The notes: a model not told the origin generated them from the sequence alone. A stretch of 64,000 nucleotides of DNA from Lacrimispora xylanisolvens (GCF_002934545.1 NZ_PTJA01000002.1:462486-526485), one strand, 5' to 3'; positions 1-9,498 are shown, counted from the stretch's first letter. Numbers and translations are program-made.

Positions 1-535
1 CAGTACCGTACAAAATTAAAATATACTCTTGGGGGATAGGAAAGTCAAACAAAAACGAATACTTTTTTCTAAATGATAATTGAAAGTTGCCCCCAATCCG
101 GGTTACATTTGCTCTTTTATCCATTTATGGCATCTAGTGAGGCATTCATAGTTCATTTTCAACCATATGCCTCATTTCTTAGATTTTTAAATCTTCTCTA
201 ACACGATTCGGGGTATTTTTAGCAACATATATTTATTTACTCCCTGTCGCATTCAAATTGCGTGGCGTAGATAAAATCTTTTTAATCCCTCTGCCCCGTT
301 CCTTTGATTTTATAATCCTTTCTATATCATTTGAGGCATAGCATTAGATAGGTATCTGCCTATGCCCTCAATAAATATAACATAACTTAAGCTACATTTA
401 TAACATCTTTTTTCGAGTCAGCCTTTATTACAATGAAGATATTCCCTGATAAAACATATAATACAAGTTGATATGAAATCATAAAGATTTCACATCATTT
501 TGCAACACTCCCCTTTTGTCAATTTATTAATTATC
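1..535. other. AT-rich region without a recognisable gene
   Basis: No open reading frame here has a ribosome binding site or a recognisable product. Short inverted repeats are visible: GAGGCAT at about 133 faces ATGCCTC at about 168, and another GAGGCATAG near 332 faces CTATGCC near 360. They may be regulatory structures of a gene outside the window, or remnants of decayed sequence. Confidence 0.5.
22..68. repeat. Imperfect direct repeat, copy 1
   Basis: A segment beginning TATACTCTTGG and ending in a T-run after GTCAAAC recurs at 811-849 with small indels. The two copies lie about 790 bp apart and flank the decayed region, like the scar of an element or a duplication. No transposase is visible between them. 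Confidence 0.5.
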
Positions 536-840
536 AGTAGTTTATGTCAGATACCCATACACATTTTACATTCCACCAGAATACCGAATGAAAGCCCATA
601 CATGTTCGGTTGCAATATAAATATGTAACGCAGAAGCCATACCCGCGGCAGGCTGATAAAGAGCGTGAGTCACGTTTTTCCCAGACCGATAAATGCTCCC
701 TGCTGAACCATACAGATACCAAAGTCGATTACGGAGTAGGTATAAATATGAAGTGCCTGGTTCGTGACAGCCAGAACATGCCATCGATAACTGGTATTGC
801 GGATTGGATATATACTCTTGGAAGATATAAGTCAAACGAA
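536..840 (-). pseudogene. Decayed MATE-family efflux transporter fragment
   Basis: Reading the minus strand across a stop and at least one frame change gives a run resembling the C-terminal half of MATE multidrug/Na+ antiporters: YSVIDFGICMVQQGAFIGLG, then KT, a stop, then LTLFISLPRVWLLRYIFIL. The similarity was judged by eye. The 85-residue plus-strand ORF at 610-867 over the same bases has no family resemblance and is probably accidental. If correct, this is a dead transporter whose 5' part is already lost. Confidence 0.45.
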
Positions 841-849
841 AACTTTTTT
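811..849. repeat. Imperfect direct repeat, copy 2
   Basis: Second copy of the segment at 22-68 (TATACTCTTGG, then GTCAAACGAAAAC and a T-run). It overlaps the 5' side of the decayed minus-strand transporter fragment. Confidence 0.5.
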
Positions 850-998
850 AAAGGGGCGTTTATGTGAGGTGGTTGTTCCTGGTAATTATATTGAATTTGT
901 ATTAAATGCACATATAATTATAAAACAATTGAAAAATTAATTACAATAATCACAATAAAATAAATAAAAGAAATTTGTACATATAAAAAATGCCTGTC

Positions 999-1027
999 TT
1001 TTCAGGGAAAGAAATCTTTGATATAAT
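999..1027 (+). promoter_or_regulatory. Possible promoter of the two-component operon
   Basis: A perfect -10 TATAAT at 1022-1027 has a weak -35 TTTTCA at 999-1004 with 17-bp spacing, about 80 bp upstream of the sensor kinase start. Confidence 0.4.
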
Positions 1028-1105
1028 AAAAAATGCCATATATCCGGAAATACCACACCGGCTTCATGGTAATGCTTATTATAAAAACTGGAAAGAGGAT
1101 AAGGG

Positions 1106-2929
1106 ATGAAAAAATCTTCGAAATTATCAGTTCGTATGTTTCTTCTCCTTCTGCTGTGCGTAGTCATGCCTCTGGCAGGGCTTTGCTTTTATGTGCGTGC
1201 CAGTATGGAACATTTTATTCAGGAAAAACTGAGTGAAAAAGTCATTCAGAATATTTCCAGAGGAGAGCGAAATATCTGTGATAATTTACAGGATATAGCT
1301 GCGTTAACCAATGTCTTTGTATATGACGAGGAGCTGCAAAGGCGCATAACTGATTCAAATACCTCCGAATACGACAATACGAAGTACTTTGACCAGATGG
1401 TACATAAGCTGAGCATAGCCAGTGGATTTGATTTTGTTCAGGATATGAAGATTCTTTTGTTTGACAATTATGGCAGAGTCTACTCCAATTGGAGCATGAA
1501 TTATCAGGATTACCAGTTTCTCCTGGATCAGGATTGGGTAAAAAAGAGCAGGGAGAACGATGGGCATATTGAATGGGCAATGTTTAATCCTGCCTATATC
1601 GTTGGTGAACAGAAAAACCAGACCTATATTTCTCTGGCCAAATCCCTTCTTAAGGACTATACCACGGGAAGTGTGATAGGAACTCTTATCATCAGCATTG
1701 ACCAGAAAAAATTCAGTGACCTTTTGATGGAATACGCTTATGCGGGTGATATTGCCTATGTCTGCGTGGGAGAAGGAACCATTCTTTTGCAAAATGACAT
1801 CAGCGGAGTTGTTCGTGATGAGGATTTAAGGAATCTATATCAGGAGACGGCGGAGAAAAAAAGCGGGAGTCTACGGTATCATACTGGTGGAGGAAATTTC
1901 CTGATTAGTTATTATACCATACCGAAGCCATGGGTGTTTAATGATCAGCAGATGAAGGTCTTTCATTTCACCAACTACCAGGAAGTGACCAATCAAATGC
2001 AAATGATTCAGTTTCGAATGAACATGATACTCCTGATTGTCTTATGTGCGCTGGTGCTCATCCTGTACATATCTATCAGGATGATGGTGAAACCCATTGT
2101 CAAGCTTAGCGGTCAGATGGAAAATTATACACTGAATATGGATTTGGAGGATATTGATATGGAGCGGTCCGATGAGATCGGCCGGTTAAACCGTTCCTTT
2201 CGGCAAATGTCTGTCAACATCAGCGGTTTGTTTGAACAGCTTAAAAATGAGCACGAGGTAAAGGAAAAGTACCGGTATGAATTCCTCCGTGCACAGCTGA
2301 ATCCTCATTTTTTATTTAATACATTATCAACCATTCGTTGGATGGCAATTATAAGGGGCGCAGATAATATTGTGGACGGTATTGATGCTCTGGCTCATAT
2401 CTTAAAATACAGCATGAGCAGGGAAAACTGTCTGGTAACAGTGTCAGAAGAGGTAGAAAATATCAAAAATTATCTTTATATCCAGAACTGCCGCTATGGA
2501 AACCACTGCAGGCTGGAAATAGATCTGGAGGATGATATTCTGAATTTAAAAACAGCTAAATTTATCCTTCAGCCTATTGTGGAGAATGCTATTATCCATG
2601 GATATGACAAGGATAGAGAAGAAATTCTGATACGTATTTACGGTTTTACAGAGGAGGGCAGCCTTAACATCTATGTGGAGGATGACGGAGTGGGTATTTC
2701 CCCCAATGTTATCAGGCAGTTTGAGGCATCCAGAAAGGATCGGATAAAGGAGAGCAAGCTTACAGGAATCGGGATTAAAAATGTAGATGAGTATATCCGG
2801 ATTACATTTGGTAATCAGTATGGACTGACCATAGAAAACCTTAAAACCCGGGGGACGGTGGTATTGTTCACTCTTCCGGTAATCAGAGAGGAGGAAACAG
2901 GGCATGAAGAGAGTAATGATTGTGGATGA
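1106..2929 (+). CDS. YesM-type sensor histidine kinase
   Basis: Membrane sensor kinase of the YesM/LytS-like class, which phosphorylates an AraC-type response regulator to control carbohydrate uptake. The protein has 607 residues. A first membrane segment lies at about 10-30, an extracellular sensor region at 35-300, a second membrane segment at about 305-330, then a HAMP linker. The His_kinase motif (QLNPHFLFNTLS, phospho-His near residue 401) follows, then the ATPase boxes QPIVENAIIHG (about 489), DDGVGI (about 526) and GIGIKNV (about 553). The start has a GGATAAGGG-like ribosome site. It overlaps the next gene by 26 bp, so the two are translated together. The sugar transporter downstream is the likely target. 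The ligand is unknown. Confidence 0.93.
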   Translation: MKKSSKLSVRMFLLLLLCVVMPLAGLCFYVRASMEHFIQEKLSEKVIQNISRGERNICDNLQDIAALTNVFVYDEELQRRITDSNTSEYDNTKYFDQMVHKLSIASGFDFVQDMKILLFDNYGRVYSNWSMNYQDYQFLLDQDWVKKSRENDGHIEWAMFNPAYIVGEQKNQTYISLAKSLLKDYTTGSVIGTLIISIDQKKFSDLLMEYAYAGDIAYVCVGEGTILLQNDISGVVRDEDLRNLYQETAEKKSGSLRYHTGGGNFLISYYTIPKPWVFNDQQMKVFHFTNYQEVTNQMQMIQFRMNMILLIVLCALVLILYISIRMMVKPIVKLSGQMENYTLNMDLEDIDMERSDEIGRLNRSFRQMSVNISGLFEQLKNEHEVKEKYRYEFLRAQLNPHFLFNTLSTIRWMAIIRGADNIVDGIDALAHILKYSMSRENCLVTVSEEVENIKNYLYIQNCRYGNHCRLEIDLEDDILNLKTAKFILQPIVENAIIHGYDKDREEILIRIYGFTEEGSLNIYVEDDGVGISPNVIRQFEASRKDRIKESKLTGIGIKNVDEYIRITFGNQYGLTIENLKTRGTVVLFTLPVIREEETGHEESNDCG

Positions 2930-4541
2930 TGAAGTTTTAGTGCGCCTGGGAATCCAGTCATTGATCCGATGGGAAAACTACGGATACCAGATTGTTTGTG
3001 ATGCATCCGATGGGGAAGAAGCGCTTCAGAAGATCAGGCAGTATCAGCCGGATATCGTTCTCACAGATTTAAAGATGAGCCCAATGGATGGTTTTGAACT
3101 GATCTCAGAGTGCAGGGAAAAATATCCCAATATCCAGTTTATTGTCTTAAGCAGCTATAATGATTTTGACAATGTGAGAACTGCCATGAAAATAGGGGCA
3201 TTTGATTATGTTTTTAAATTGACAGTAAAGCCGGAGGAACTGTTGAAAATTATGAACGAGGCCACCTCTCACGGGAAGGGAGCGGAGACGGCACAGGAGG
3301 TCTCTACCCTGTCGGAAAGGAATTTAGAAGTTATAAAAAGGGGACTGTTTAAAAGAATTATAAACTCAGAAACTTTTTTAAATAAAAACCTGGAAGAAAT
3401 GATAAAACTACCCCTGACTATAAGTTTTGACCAACCCTTCTACGTTCTCTCTGTTACCATCGATGATTTTGATGTGGTAAGAAAAAAAGGAGATTTCATG
3501 GATTTGGAGCTTTTGATATTTACCATGGATAATATTCTTGGAGAGTTGTTCGGACGTCATCACCGGTATGAGGTGTTTCAATATGGAGAATACGATTTTG
3601 CTGTAGCTGTAAACCGGGAAGAAAAACAGAATTATGAGACCTTTTTTACGGAAATGGAAAAGGAGTTTGGTATCTTTGTCAACTGCTCCAGGCAGTATTA
3701 CGGTCTTGAGGTGAGTGGTGCGTTAAGCAGAGAATGTCAGGGGATCCAGGAACTGAAAACTGCTATTACCCAGAACCGTGAAACGCTGAAGATGCGCTTT
3801 TTCTCAGAATCAGGAAAGCTCCACTTATATGAAGCGTGTAGCAGGGAAACAGTCGTTTTGCCTTCTGAGTATGATAACTCCGCCTTGGAAAGTTTGACAG
3901 CAGAACACGACTTTTATGGAATCAGAAAATTTATGGAGGGACTTTTTGGCTTTTTAAAAGAAAAAAATCGTTGGGAGCCGGAAGAAATTCGCTATCTGCT
4001 GAGAAAATCCTATGGAACCCTGTCTGCAGCCTTTGCCCGACGCAGAGTTGATATTGATATGTTTTTGGATAAAAATGGATTGAATATGGAAGCTTCTATC
4101 AGTGATTATACGTACCTGGAAAAAATCAGGCAATCTGTATTAGAACTTGTGGAACTTTATAAAAAAGAGTATGAATCAAATAGCGGCAGGATTTTGAGAA
4201 AAGAGGTTGCCGAAGCGAAGAGCTTTGTAAGAAAACATATGAAGGAAGAGTTGCAGGTGGCAGATATTGCGGCCCTGGTGAATATGAGTGGGAGTTATTT
4301 TTCTCATATATTTAAAAAGGAGGAAGGTATTAGTTTTTTGGAATATGTTTACCGGGTGCGAATGGAACATGCCAGATACTTACTGGAAAGCAGCGATTTA
4401 AAGGTGAACGAGATCGCGGACGAAGTTGGTATCGTTAATCCCAATTATTTTAGCACTCAGTTTAAAAAGAGTGTGGGACAATCCCCTCTGGAATACCGCC
4501 AGGCTCAATTAAATAAAACAGAAGAAAATAGCAGGATCTGA
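2904..4541 (+). CDS. YesN-type response regulator (REC + AraC HTH)
   Basis: Partner regulator of the preceding kinase, 545 residues. The receiver domain has acidic residues D8/D9 and phospho-acceptor D55 in IVLTDLKMSP. A long linker of about 300 residues follows, then two AraC/XylS helix-turn-helix motifs at the C-terminus (VADIAALVNMSGSYFSHIFK and the VNEIADEVGIVNPNYFSTQF stretch). The start ATG has GAGAGGAGG upstream. Regulators of this class activate adjacent sugar-transport operons, which fits the binding-protein gene about 200 bp downstream. The DNA site was not identified. Confidence 0.93.
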   Translation: MKRVMIVDDEVLVRLGIQSLIRWENYGYQIVCDASDGEEALQKIRQYQPDIVLTDLKMSPMDGFELISECREKYPNIQFIVLSSYNDFDNVRTAMKIGAFDYVFKLTVKPEELLKIMNEATSHGKGAETAQEVSTLSERNLEVIKRGLFKRIINSETFLNKNLEEMIKLPLTISFDQPFYVLSVTIDDFDVVRKKGDFMDLELLIFTMDNILGELFGRHHRYEVFQYGEYDFAVAVNREEKQNYETFFTEMEKEFGIFVNCSRQYYGLEVSGALSRECQGIQELKTAITQNRETLKMRFFSESGKLHLYEACSRETVVLPSEYDNSALESLTAEHDFYGIRKFMEGLFGFLKEKNRWEPEEIRYLLRKSYGTLSAAFARRRVDIDMFLDKNGLNMEASISDYTYLEKIRQSVLELVELYKKEYESNSGRILRKEVAEAKSFVRKHMKEELQVADIAALVNMSGSYFSHIFKKEEGISFLEYVYRVRMEHARYLLESSDLKVNEIADEVGIVNPNYFSTQFKKSVGQSPLEYRQAQLNKTEENSRI

Positions 4542-4620
4542 AAGAAAAACAGCAGGATTTTAGAGCATTGACAAAAATGAAAGATTAAGGAGCGGAAAAT
4601 CGAAAGAATTGGGAGAAAGA

Positions 4621-4657
4621 CAGCAGGCGGGGGGATATCTCTTACCTGCTGTTTTTG
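4621..4657 (+). terminator. Intrinsic terminator after the regulator gene
   Basis: CAGCAGG (4621-4627) pairs with CCTGCTG (4645-4651) and is followed by a T-rich tail. It separates the two-component genes from the transporter operon, so the transporter probably has its own promoter. Confidence 0.65.
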
Positions 4658-4747
4658 TTATAGTATAGACAGCTGTTACAGTTTGGTCGTGTCATTATTA
4701 TTCAGTAATGGGGTCGAACTGCAATCAAATTATTGGAGGAAGGTATA

Positions 4748-6145
4748 ATGAGAAAATGGAAGAAATTAGGGGCTTTGGGTATGGCATCTCTCATGGCAGT
4801 GTCAGTGATGACAGGTTGCCAGGGTAGTCAGAAAACGCAGCAGGCAGCCACATCTGCAGATACTGTAAAAACGGAGGGAGCGAAGACGGAGGGGGAAAAG
4901 ACAGATAACCCGGCCCCCGTGGTTTTGCGGATGTGGGGAGGTGTTCCGGCAGAAGCTGGCCCTCAGGCAGTTTGTGATAACTTCAACCAGCTTTATAAGG
5001 ACAAGGGGATACAGGTTGAGTATGAACGATTTGTAAATGATGATACAGGAAATTTAAAGCTGGAGACAAATCTTCTCTCAGGAGATGGAGTAGATCTTTA
5101 TATGACCTACAGTACCGATGCTCTCACAAAGCGGGCGGAAGGAAACATGGCACTAGATCTTTCAAAGCTGATCGCCCGGGATAATTTCCAACTGACAAAC
5201 TATTTTGGAACTTTGGCTGAGGCATATTACATTAATGGGAAACCCTATTCCATTCCAACAAAGCTTGATCAGTATGGAATTGTATTAAACCAGGACATGT
5301 TTGAAGCAGCGGGAATTGAAATTCCTACGGAATGGACGTTTGATGAATTCAGAGAGATTGCCAAAAAGCTTACTCATGGAGACGGACAGGATAAGGTATA
5401 CGGAATGTTCTGGAATTCCCAACAGGATTTGACTTACCTTTTTACCTATCTGGCAGCCCAGACCAATGGCGGGGATCCTATGTATAAAAATGATAAGGAA
5501 ACCAGCTTTGACGACCCAGTGGTAATTAAATCCGTTGAACTGATTAATAACATGATGAATGTAGATAAAACATCCCCTACACATACGGACTCTGTGACCC
5601 AGAAATTATCACAGGAAAGCATGTTTTTAACAGGAAAATCTGCCATGACGGTGGGCCCGTGGATTGTAAGAAGCATAAAAGACCAGGCCAGTTATCCTCA
5701 TGAATTTAAGACAGCTTTTGCTCCATATCCGGTGGTAGAGAAAGGGCAGAGAAAGTACACACAAGGAGGTTATGGAGATCATTTATGCATTAATCCCAAG
5801 TCACAAAATATTGATGCAGCATGGGAGTTTGCTAAGTGGTATGCGACAAAAGGAATGCTTCCTGTGGTAGAAGGAGGACGGGTACCTGCTTCAAATACCT
5901 ATAATGCTCTTGAAGTAACAGAGGCATTTGTTATGGGTGCTGAGAATTATCTGGATGCAGAAACCACACAGAAGATCCTTATAACACCAGCCGATAATTA
6001 CGCAGTTCCTTCTATCACGAATCATATTGCCGAGGTAAAGAAAATAGCAGTCGAAGAATTGGAAGGGATCTTTATCGGAAAGCAGACGGTTGAAGATGGC
6101 ATGAAAAAGGCCAAAGCAAGGGCAGATGAGCTTTTGCAAAAATAA
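4748..6145 (+). CDS. Sugar ABC transporter substrate-binding lipoprotein
   Basis: Family 1 extracellular solute-binding protein (MalE/UgpB class), anchored outside the membrane and delivering a saccharide to the permeases encoded next. The ATG at 4748 is preferred because GGAGGA lies 7 bp upstream; an in-frame TTG at 4733 sits within that ribosome site. A lipoprotein signal peptide ends in the lipobox VMTGC. A Thr/Lys/Glu-rich linker follows, then the binding domain starting VVLRMWGG, a typical opening of this family. Length 465 residues is normal. The ATPase partner is not in this operon, as is common when a shared MsmK-type ATPase is used. The substrate cannot be read from sequence. Confidence 0.92.
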   Translation: MRKWKKLGALGMASLMAVSVMTGCQGSQKTQQAATSADTVKTEGAKTEGEKTDNPAPVVLRMWGGVPAEAGPQAVCDNFNQLYKDKGIQVEYERFVNDDTGNLKLETNLLSGDGVDLYMTYSTDALTKRAEGNMALDLSKLIARDNFQLTNYFGTLAEAYYINGKPYSIPTKLDQYGIVLNQDMFEAAGIEIPTEWTFDEFREIAKKLTHGDGQDKVYGMFWNSQQDLTYLFTYLAAQTNGGDPMYKNDKETSFDDPVVIKSVELINNMMNVDKTSPTHTDSVTQKLSQESMFLTGKSAMTVGPWIVRSIKDQASYPHEFKTAFAPYPVVEKGQRKYTQGGYGDHLCINPKSQNIDAAWEFAKWYATKGMLPVVEGGRVPASNTYNALEVTEAFVMGAENYLDAETTQKILITPADNYAVPSITNHIAEVKKIAVEELEGIFIGKQTVEDGMKKAKARADELLQK

Positions 6146-6159
6146 TCAGAGATAAGATT

Positions 6160-6194
6160 CCCGGAGCTGCCGAAAATGAGACGGCAGCTCCGGG
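6160..6194 (+). other. Strong hairpin between binding protein and permease genes
   Basis: A perfect 13-bp stem, CCCGGAGCTGCCG facing CGGCAGCTCCGGG with a 9-nt loop, is followed by A-rich rather than T-rich sequence. It is therefore not a classic terminator. Such hairpins after binding-protein genes commonly stabilise the upstream mRNA segment so that the binding protein is made in excess. Confidence 0.75.
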
Positions 6195-6224
6195 AAAATA
6201 AAAAGAGAGGAGGGAATCATTGAC

Positions 6225-7121
6225 ATGAAAAAAATCAGGCTTAGCAAACAGTTAAAAATAGATTTGACAGGCTATGCTTTCATACTGCCCAATATTATCG
6301 GTGTATGTCTTTTTACCTTGTTTCCTATGATCTTTTCCCTGATTATCAGTTTTACGGACTGGGATTATACGAAAGGAATTGGAAACTGGAACTTTATTGG
6401 TCTTACGAATTTTGCTGAAATGTGGCAGGATGAATGGTTTACCAGTTCTCTGATTAACACCATAATTTTTGCGGTGGGAGTGGTGCCAGTGACGGTATTT
6501 CTGGCACTGATACTGGCGGTCATCATTGATAAATACTGTGTTGCCAGACTTCCCATGAGGCTGGCGCTTTTTATGCCTTATATTTCTAATATTGTGGCAG
6601 TAGCCATAGTATGGGTGATGATGTATTCTCCCTGGGGACCATTTACTCAGCTGGTAAAGCTCTTCGGCATGGAGAATCCTCCCCAGTGGCTGGGAGATAC
6701 AACATGGGCCCTTCCGGCTCTGATGCTAATGACCGTATGGTCCGGAGTGGGTTATTCAAATATGATCTATACGTCGGCACTTCAAGGGCTTCCGCAGGAT
6801 GTTTATGAGGCTGCGGACATTGACGGAGCGAATGAAATCCAAAAGTTTTTCAGACTTACGATTCCGTTTCTGTCACCAACCACCTTTTTCTTAATTATTA
6901 CTACATTTATCACTTCCTTCCAGGTGTTTGCTCCGATCCAGATTATGACAAGGGGCGGCCCAGGAACGGCTACCAATGTGTTGGTGTACTATATTTACAC
7001 CTCAGCCTTTACCTTCTATAAAATGGGATATGCCTCCGCCATGTCATGGATCTTATTTTTAATTCTTTTTGGCATAACAATGTTTCAATGGGCAGGGCAG
7101 AAAAAATGGGTCAGTTATTAA
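6225..7121 (+). CDS. Sugar ABC transporter permease (MalF/UgpA class)
   Basis: Inner-membrane permease, 298 residues, with about six hydrophobic segments. The cytoplasmic EAA loop (EAADIDGANEIQKFFRLTIP) docks the ATPase. A GAGAGGAGGG ribosome site precedes the ATG. It pairs with the permease at 7353; an unusual tandem repeat lies between the two genes. Confidence 0.92.
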   Translation: MKKIRLSKQLKIDLTGYAFILPNIIGVCLFTLFPMIFSLIISFTDWDYTKGIGNWNFIGLTNFAEMWQDEWFTSSLINTIIFAVGVVPVTVFLALILAVIIDKYCVARLPMRLALFMPYISNIVAVAIVWVMMYSPWGPFTQLVKLFGMENPPQWLGDTTWALPALMLMTVWSGVGYSNMIYTSALQGLPQDVYEAADIDGANEIQKFFRLTIPFLSPTTFFLIITTFITSFQVFAPIQIMTRGGPGTATNVLVYYIYTSAFTFYKMGYASAMSWILFLILFGITMFQWAGQKKWVSY

Positions 7122-7132
7122 AGGCAGGAAAT

Positions 7133-7340
7133 ACCCTGCGGGTATCCCTGTATGCCCAAAGGGCGTGGGCAATAAAGAGGAAACACCCTGCGGGTATCCC
7201 TGTATGCCCAAAAAGCGTGGGCAATTAAGAGGAAACACCCTGCGGGTATCCCTTTATGCCCAAAAAGCGTGGGCAATTAAGAGGAAACACCCTGCGGGTA
7301 TCCCTTTATGCCCAAAAAGCGTGGGCAATTAAGAGGAAAG
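7133..7340. repeat. Four tandem copies of a 52-bp repeat between permease genes
   Basis: Copies start at 7133, 7185, 7237 and 7289. Each carries ACCCTGCGGGT (a small hairpin), then TGCCCA facing TGGGCA across 7 bases (second hairpin), and ends in AAGAGGAAA, which resembles a ribosome binding site. Copies 2 to 4 are nearly identical; copy 1 differs at a few positions. The unit length is not a multiple of three, so it does not encode a peptide repeat. There are no variable spacers, so this is not CRISPR. The last AAGAGGAAA lies just before the next gene. Confidence 0.9.
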
Positions 7341-7352
7341 TAGGCGGATGAA

Positions 7353-8204
7353 ATGAAGAATTATAAACGGATTATCTTAAAGGTTCTGTTTACCGCAGTC
7401 ATAGGGGTTCTGGCTTTCTCCATGATAACACCGTTTTTGTGGATGATTTCGGCATCAATGAAGCTTCCTATGGATGTAATGAAGCTGCCGATCGAATGGA
7501 TACCAAAGTATTTTTACCCGGATAACTATAAGAAAGTGTGGAATGTAGGTGGGCTGGCAGCAAGGGATTATCATTTCGGTCTTGCATACTGGAATTCCAT
7601 AAAGATCGCAGCGATTAATTTAACGGGATCTGTGCTTACCAGTACACTGGCAGGGTATGCTTTTGCCAAAATAAAGTTCAGAGGGCGAAATGCTCTGTTT
7701 CTGATTTACCTTGCTACCATGATGATCCCCAGCCAGGTAACGCTAATCCCCAAGTTTGTTATGTTTAACAAAATGGGGCTGACCGGAACCCACTTAACCC
7801 TGATTTTGCCGGGACTGATTACTATAACAGGCACATTTCTTATGCGTCAGTATTTTATGCAGATTCCGGATGAACTGAGGGAGTCTGCAAGGGTGGATGG
7901 TGCCCATGAATTTCTCATCTGGCTAAAGATTATGGTGCCAATTGCCAAGCCTAACATGGCATCTCTGGCTATGGTGGTGTTCCTTTGGAACTGGAACAGT
8001 TATTTAGAACCGCTGGTGTTTTTAAGCGACTGGAGGTTGTATACAATTCCCATTGCCCTGACAAATTTTATTGAAGAAAGCGTGACGGAATATAATTTGG
8101 TCATGGCAGCAGCAGCCTCTGCCCTGGTTCCGGCTTTCCTCGTATTTTTACTTGGGCAGAAATTTCTTGTCAAGGGTCTGGTGGCCGGCGCGGTGAAAGG
8201 TTAA
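7353..8204 (+). CDS. Sugar ABC transporter permease (MalG/UgpE class)
   Basis: Second permease, 283 residues, with an N-terminal membrane segment (about 10-30) and a TM core ending VKGLVAGAVKG, typical of MalG-type proteins. The EAA loop reads ESARVDGAHEFLIWLKIMVP. The ATG follows the 52-bp repeat array directly. It forms a heterodimer with the 6225-7121 product. The next gene starts 10 bp after its stop, so the oxidoreductases are in the same operon. Confidence 0.92.
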   Translation: MKNYKRIILKVLFTAVIGVLAFSMITPFLWMISASMKLPMDVMKLPIEWIPKYFYPDNYKKVWNVGGLAARDYHFGLAYWNSIKIAAINLTGSVLTSTLAGYAFAKIKFRGRNALFLIYLATMMIPSQVTLIPKFVMFNKMGLTGTHLTLILPGLITITGTFLMRQYFMQIPDELRESARVDGAHEFLIWLKIMVPIAKPNMASLAMVVFLWNWNSYLEPLVFLSDWRLYTIPIALTNFIEESVTEYNLVMAAAASALVPAFLVFLLGQKFLVKGLVAGAVKG

Positions 8205-8214
8205 GGTTGATAAT

Positions 8215-9498
8215 ATGAAATACATAATAGAAAACGAGAGAAAAATACCAGTAGTACGTGAAGTGGATGTGTTGGTACTGGGCGGTGGTCCGGCCGGAAT
8301 TGGCGCGGCGGTTGCAGCAGCAAGGGAAGGCGCGGTAACTATGGTGGCAGAACAGACGGGAGATGTAGGAGGAATTGCGACAACGGGTCTTATGAGTCAT
8401 TGGACGGGAAAAACAGAAGGGGGACTTTATGAAGAAATTCTAAGTCGTTCCGCAGAATTAACAGGAGAAGGACGGCAGATCATTAATCCGGAGCGTTTAA
8501 AAACAATTTTCCTGCGCATGCTTACGGAGGCAGGAGTTTACCTCCGGCTGTACTCCTTTGCCAGCGATGTCATTATGAATGATCATGTGATTCAGGGAGT
8601 CGTTCTGGAAAGCAAATCCGGCAGGGAGGCTGTACTTGCAAAGATTGTCATTGATGCTACTGGTGATGGAGATATTGCTGCCAAGGCAGGCGCACCTTAT
8701 TTTAAAGGCAGAGAAAGCGACGGGCTTATGCAGCCGGCTACGATTATGTTTAAGGTGGCTGGCGTAGATGAGGAAAGAGCCGTTTTTCCAGGTGGGTTTG
8801 AAGAAAGCTTTTCCCTCCCTGACGGGGATTTACAGGAGCTTGGGAAAAAACATCTGCCAGGTCCTGCGGGACATGTGCTTTTATACAGAACAACGCTCCC
8901 AGGAATTGTGACCTGTAATATGACCAACTGCACCGGGGTCGACGGAACAAATGTGGAGGATCTTACGAAAGCAACTCTGGTCTGCAGAGAGCAGATGGAT
9001 GATATTGTTGTTTTTCTAAAAAGATATGTCCCTGGTTTTGAAAATTGCTATATTATCAGTTCAGCTTCTCTGATGGGAATTCGGGAAACCAGGCATTTTA
9101 AGGGGGAGGAGACTATAACAGAGCAGGATATTTTAGAGGCCAGGGTATTTGATAACTGGGTGGTAACAAAGGCAAACTTTAATTTTGATGTACATAATTT
9201 AACTGGAAATGGACTTGATGAAACCGGCTGTCAAAAGCATTTTCCACAGATAAACGGATATACCATTCCTTACGGTTGCTTTGTGCCTTTGATAATTGAC
9301 AATCTATATCTGGCGGGAAGAAATATTTCAGGAACCCATATGGCTCATTCCAATTATCGCGTTATGCCCATTTGCGTCAACATGGGGCAGGCGGTAGGCA
9401 TTGCCGCATCCATGTGTGCTGCCTCCAAAGTGGTTCCCAGATTTCTTGAAGTAAAAAAAGTACAAAACCGTCTAATGGAACTGGGGGTGAGTCCGTGA
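8215..9498 (+). CDS. FAD-dependent oxidoreductase (first of pair)
   Basis: Cytoplasmic flavoprotein of the FAD_oxidored (PF12831-like) group, 427 residues. A dinucleotide-binding Rossmann start, VLVLGGGPAGIGAAVAAARE, is followed by the glycine-rich DVGGIATTGLM, and an internal DATGDGDIAAKAG motif typical of the group. The C-terminal YRVMPICVNMGQAVGIAASM helps close the FAD site. It lies in the sugar-transporter operon, so an imported glycoside or sugar acid is a reasonable but unproven substrate. It overlaps the next gene by 4 bp. Confidence 0.85.
   Translation: MKYIIENERKIPVVREVDVLVLGGGPAGIGAAVAAAREGAVTMVAEQTGDVGGIATTGLMSHWTGKTEGGLYEEILSRSAELTGEGRQIINPERLKTIFLRMLTEAGVYLRLYSFASDVIMNDHVIQGVVLESKSGREAVLAKIVIDATGDGDIAAKAGAPYFKGRESDGLMQPATIMFKVAGVDEERAVFPGGFEESFSLPDGDLQELGKKHLPGPAGHVLLYRTTLPGIVTCNMTNCTGVDGTNVEDLTKATLVCREQMDDIVVFLKRYVPGFENCYIISSASLMGIRETRHFKGEETITEQDILEARVFDNWVVTKANFNFDVHNLTGNGLDETGCQKHFPQINGYTIPYGCFVPLIIDNLYLAGRNISGTHMAHSNYRVMPICVNMGQAVGIAASMCAASKVVPRFLEVKKVQNRLMELGVSP

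Noticed and set aside
610..867. 85-residue plus-strand ORF
   Set aside because: No ribosome site and no family resemblance; the opposite strand gives the more meaningful transporter-like reading.
6160..6194. Terminator after the sugar-binding protein
   Set aside because: The stem is strong but A-rich, not T-rich, sequence follows, and the permease genes must be expressed with it.
7133..7340. CRISPR array
   Set aside because: The units are contiguous 52-bp tandem copies with no variable spacers, and no cas gene is near.
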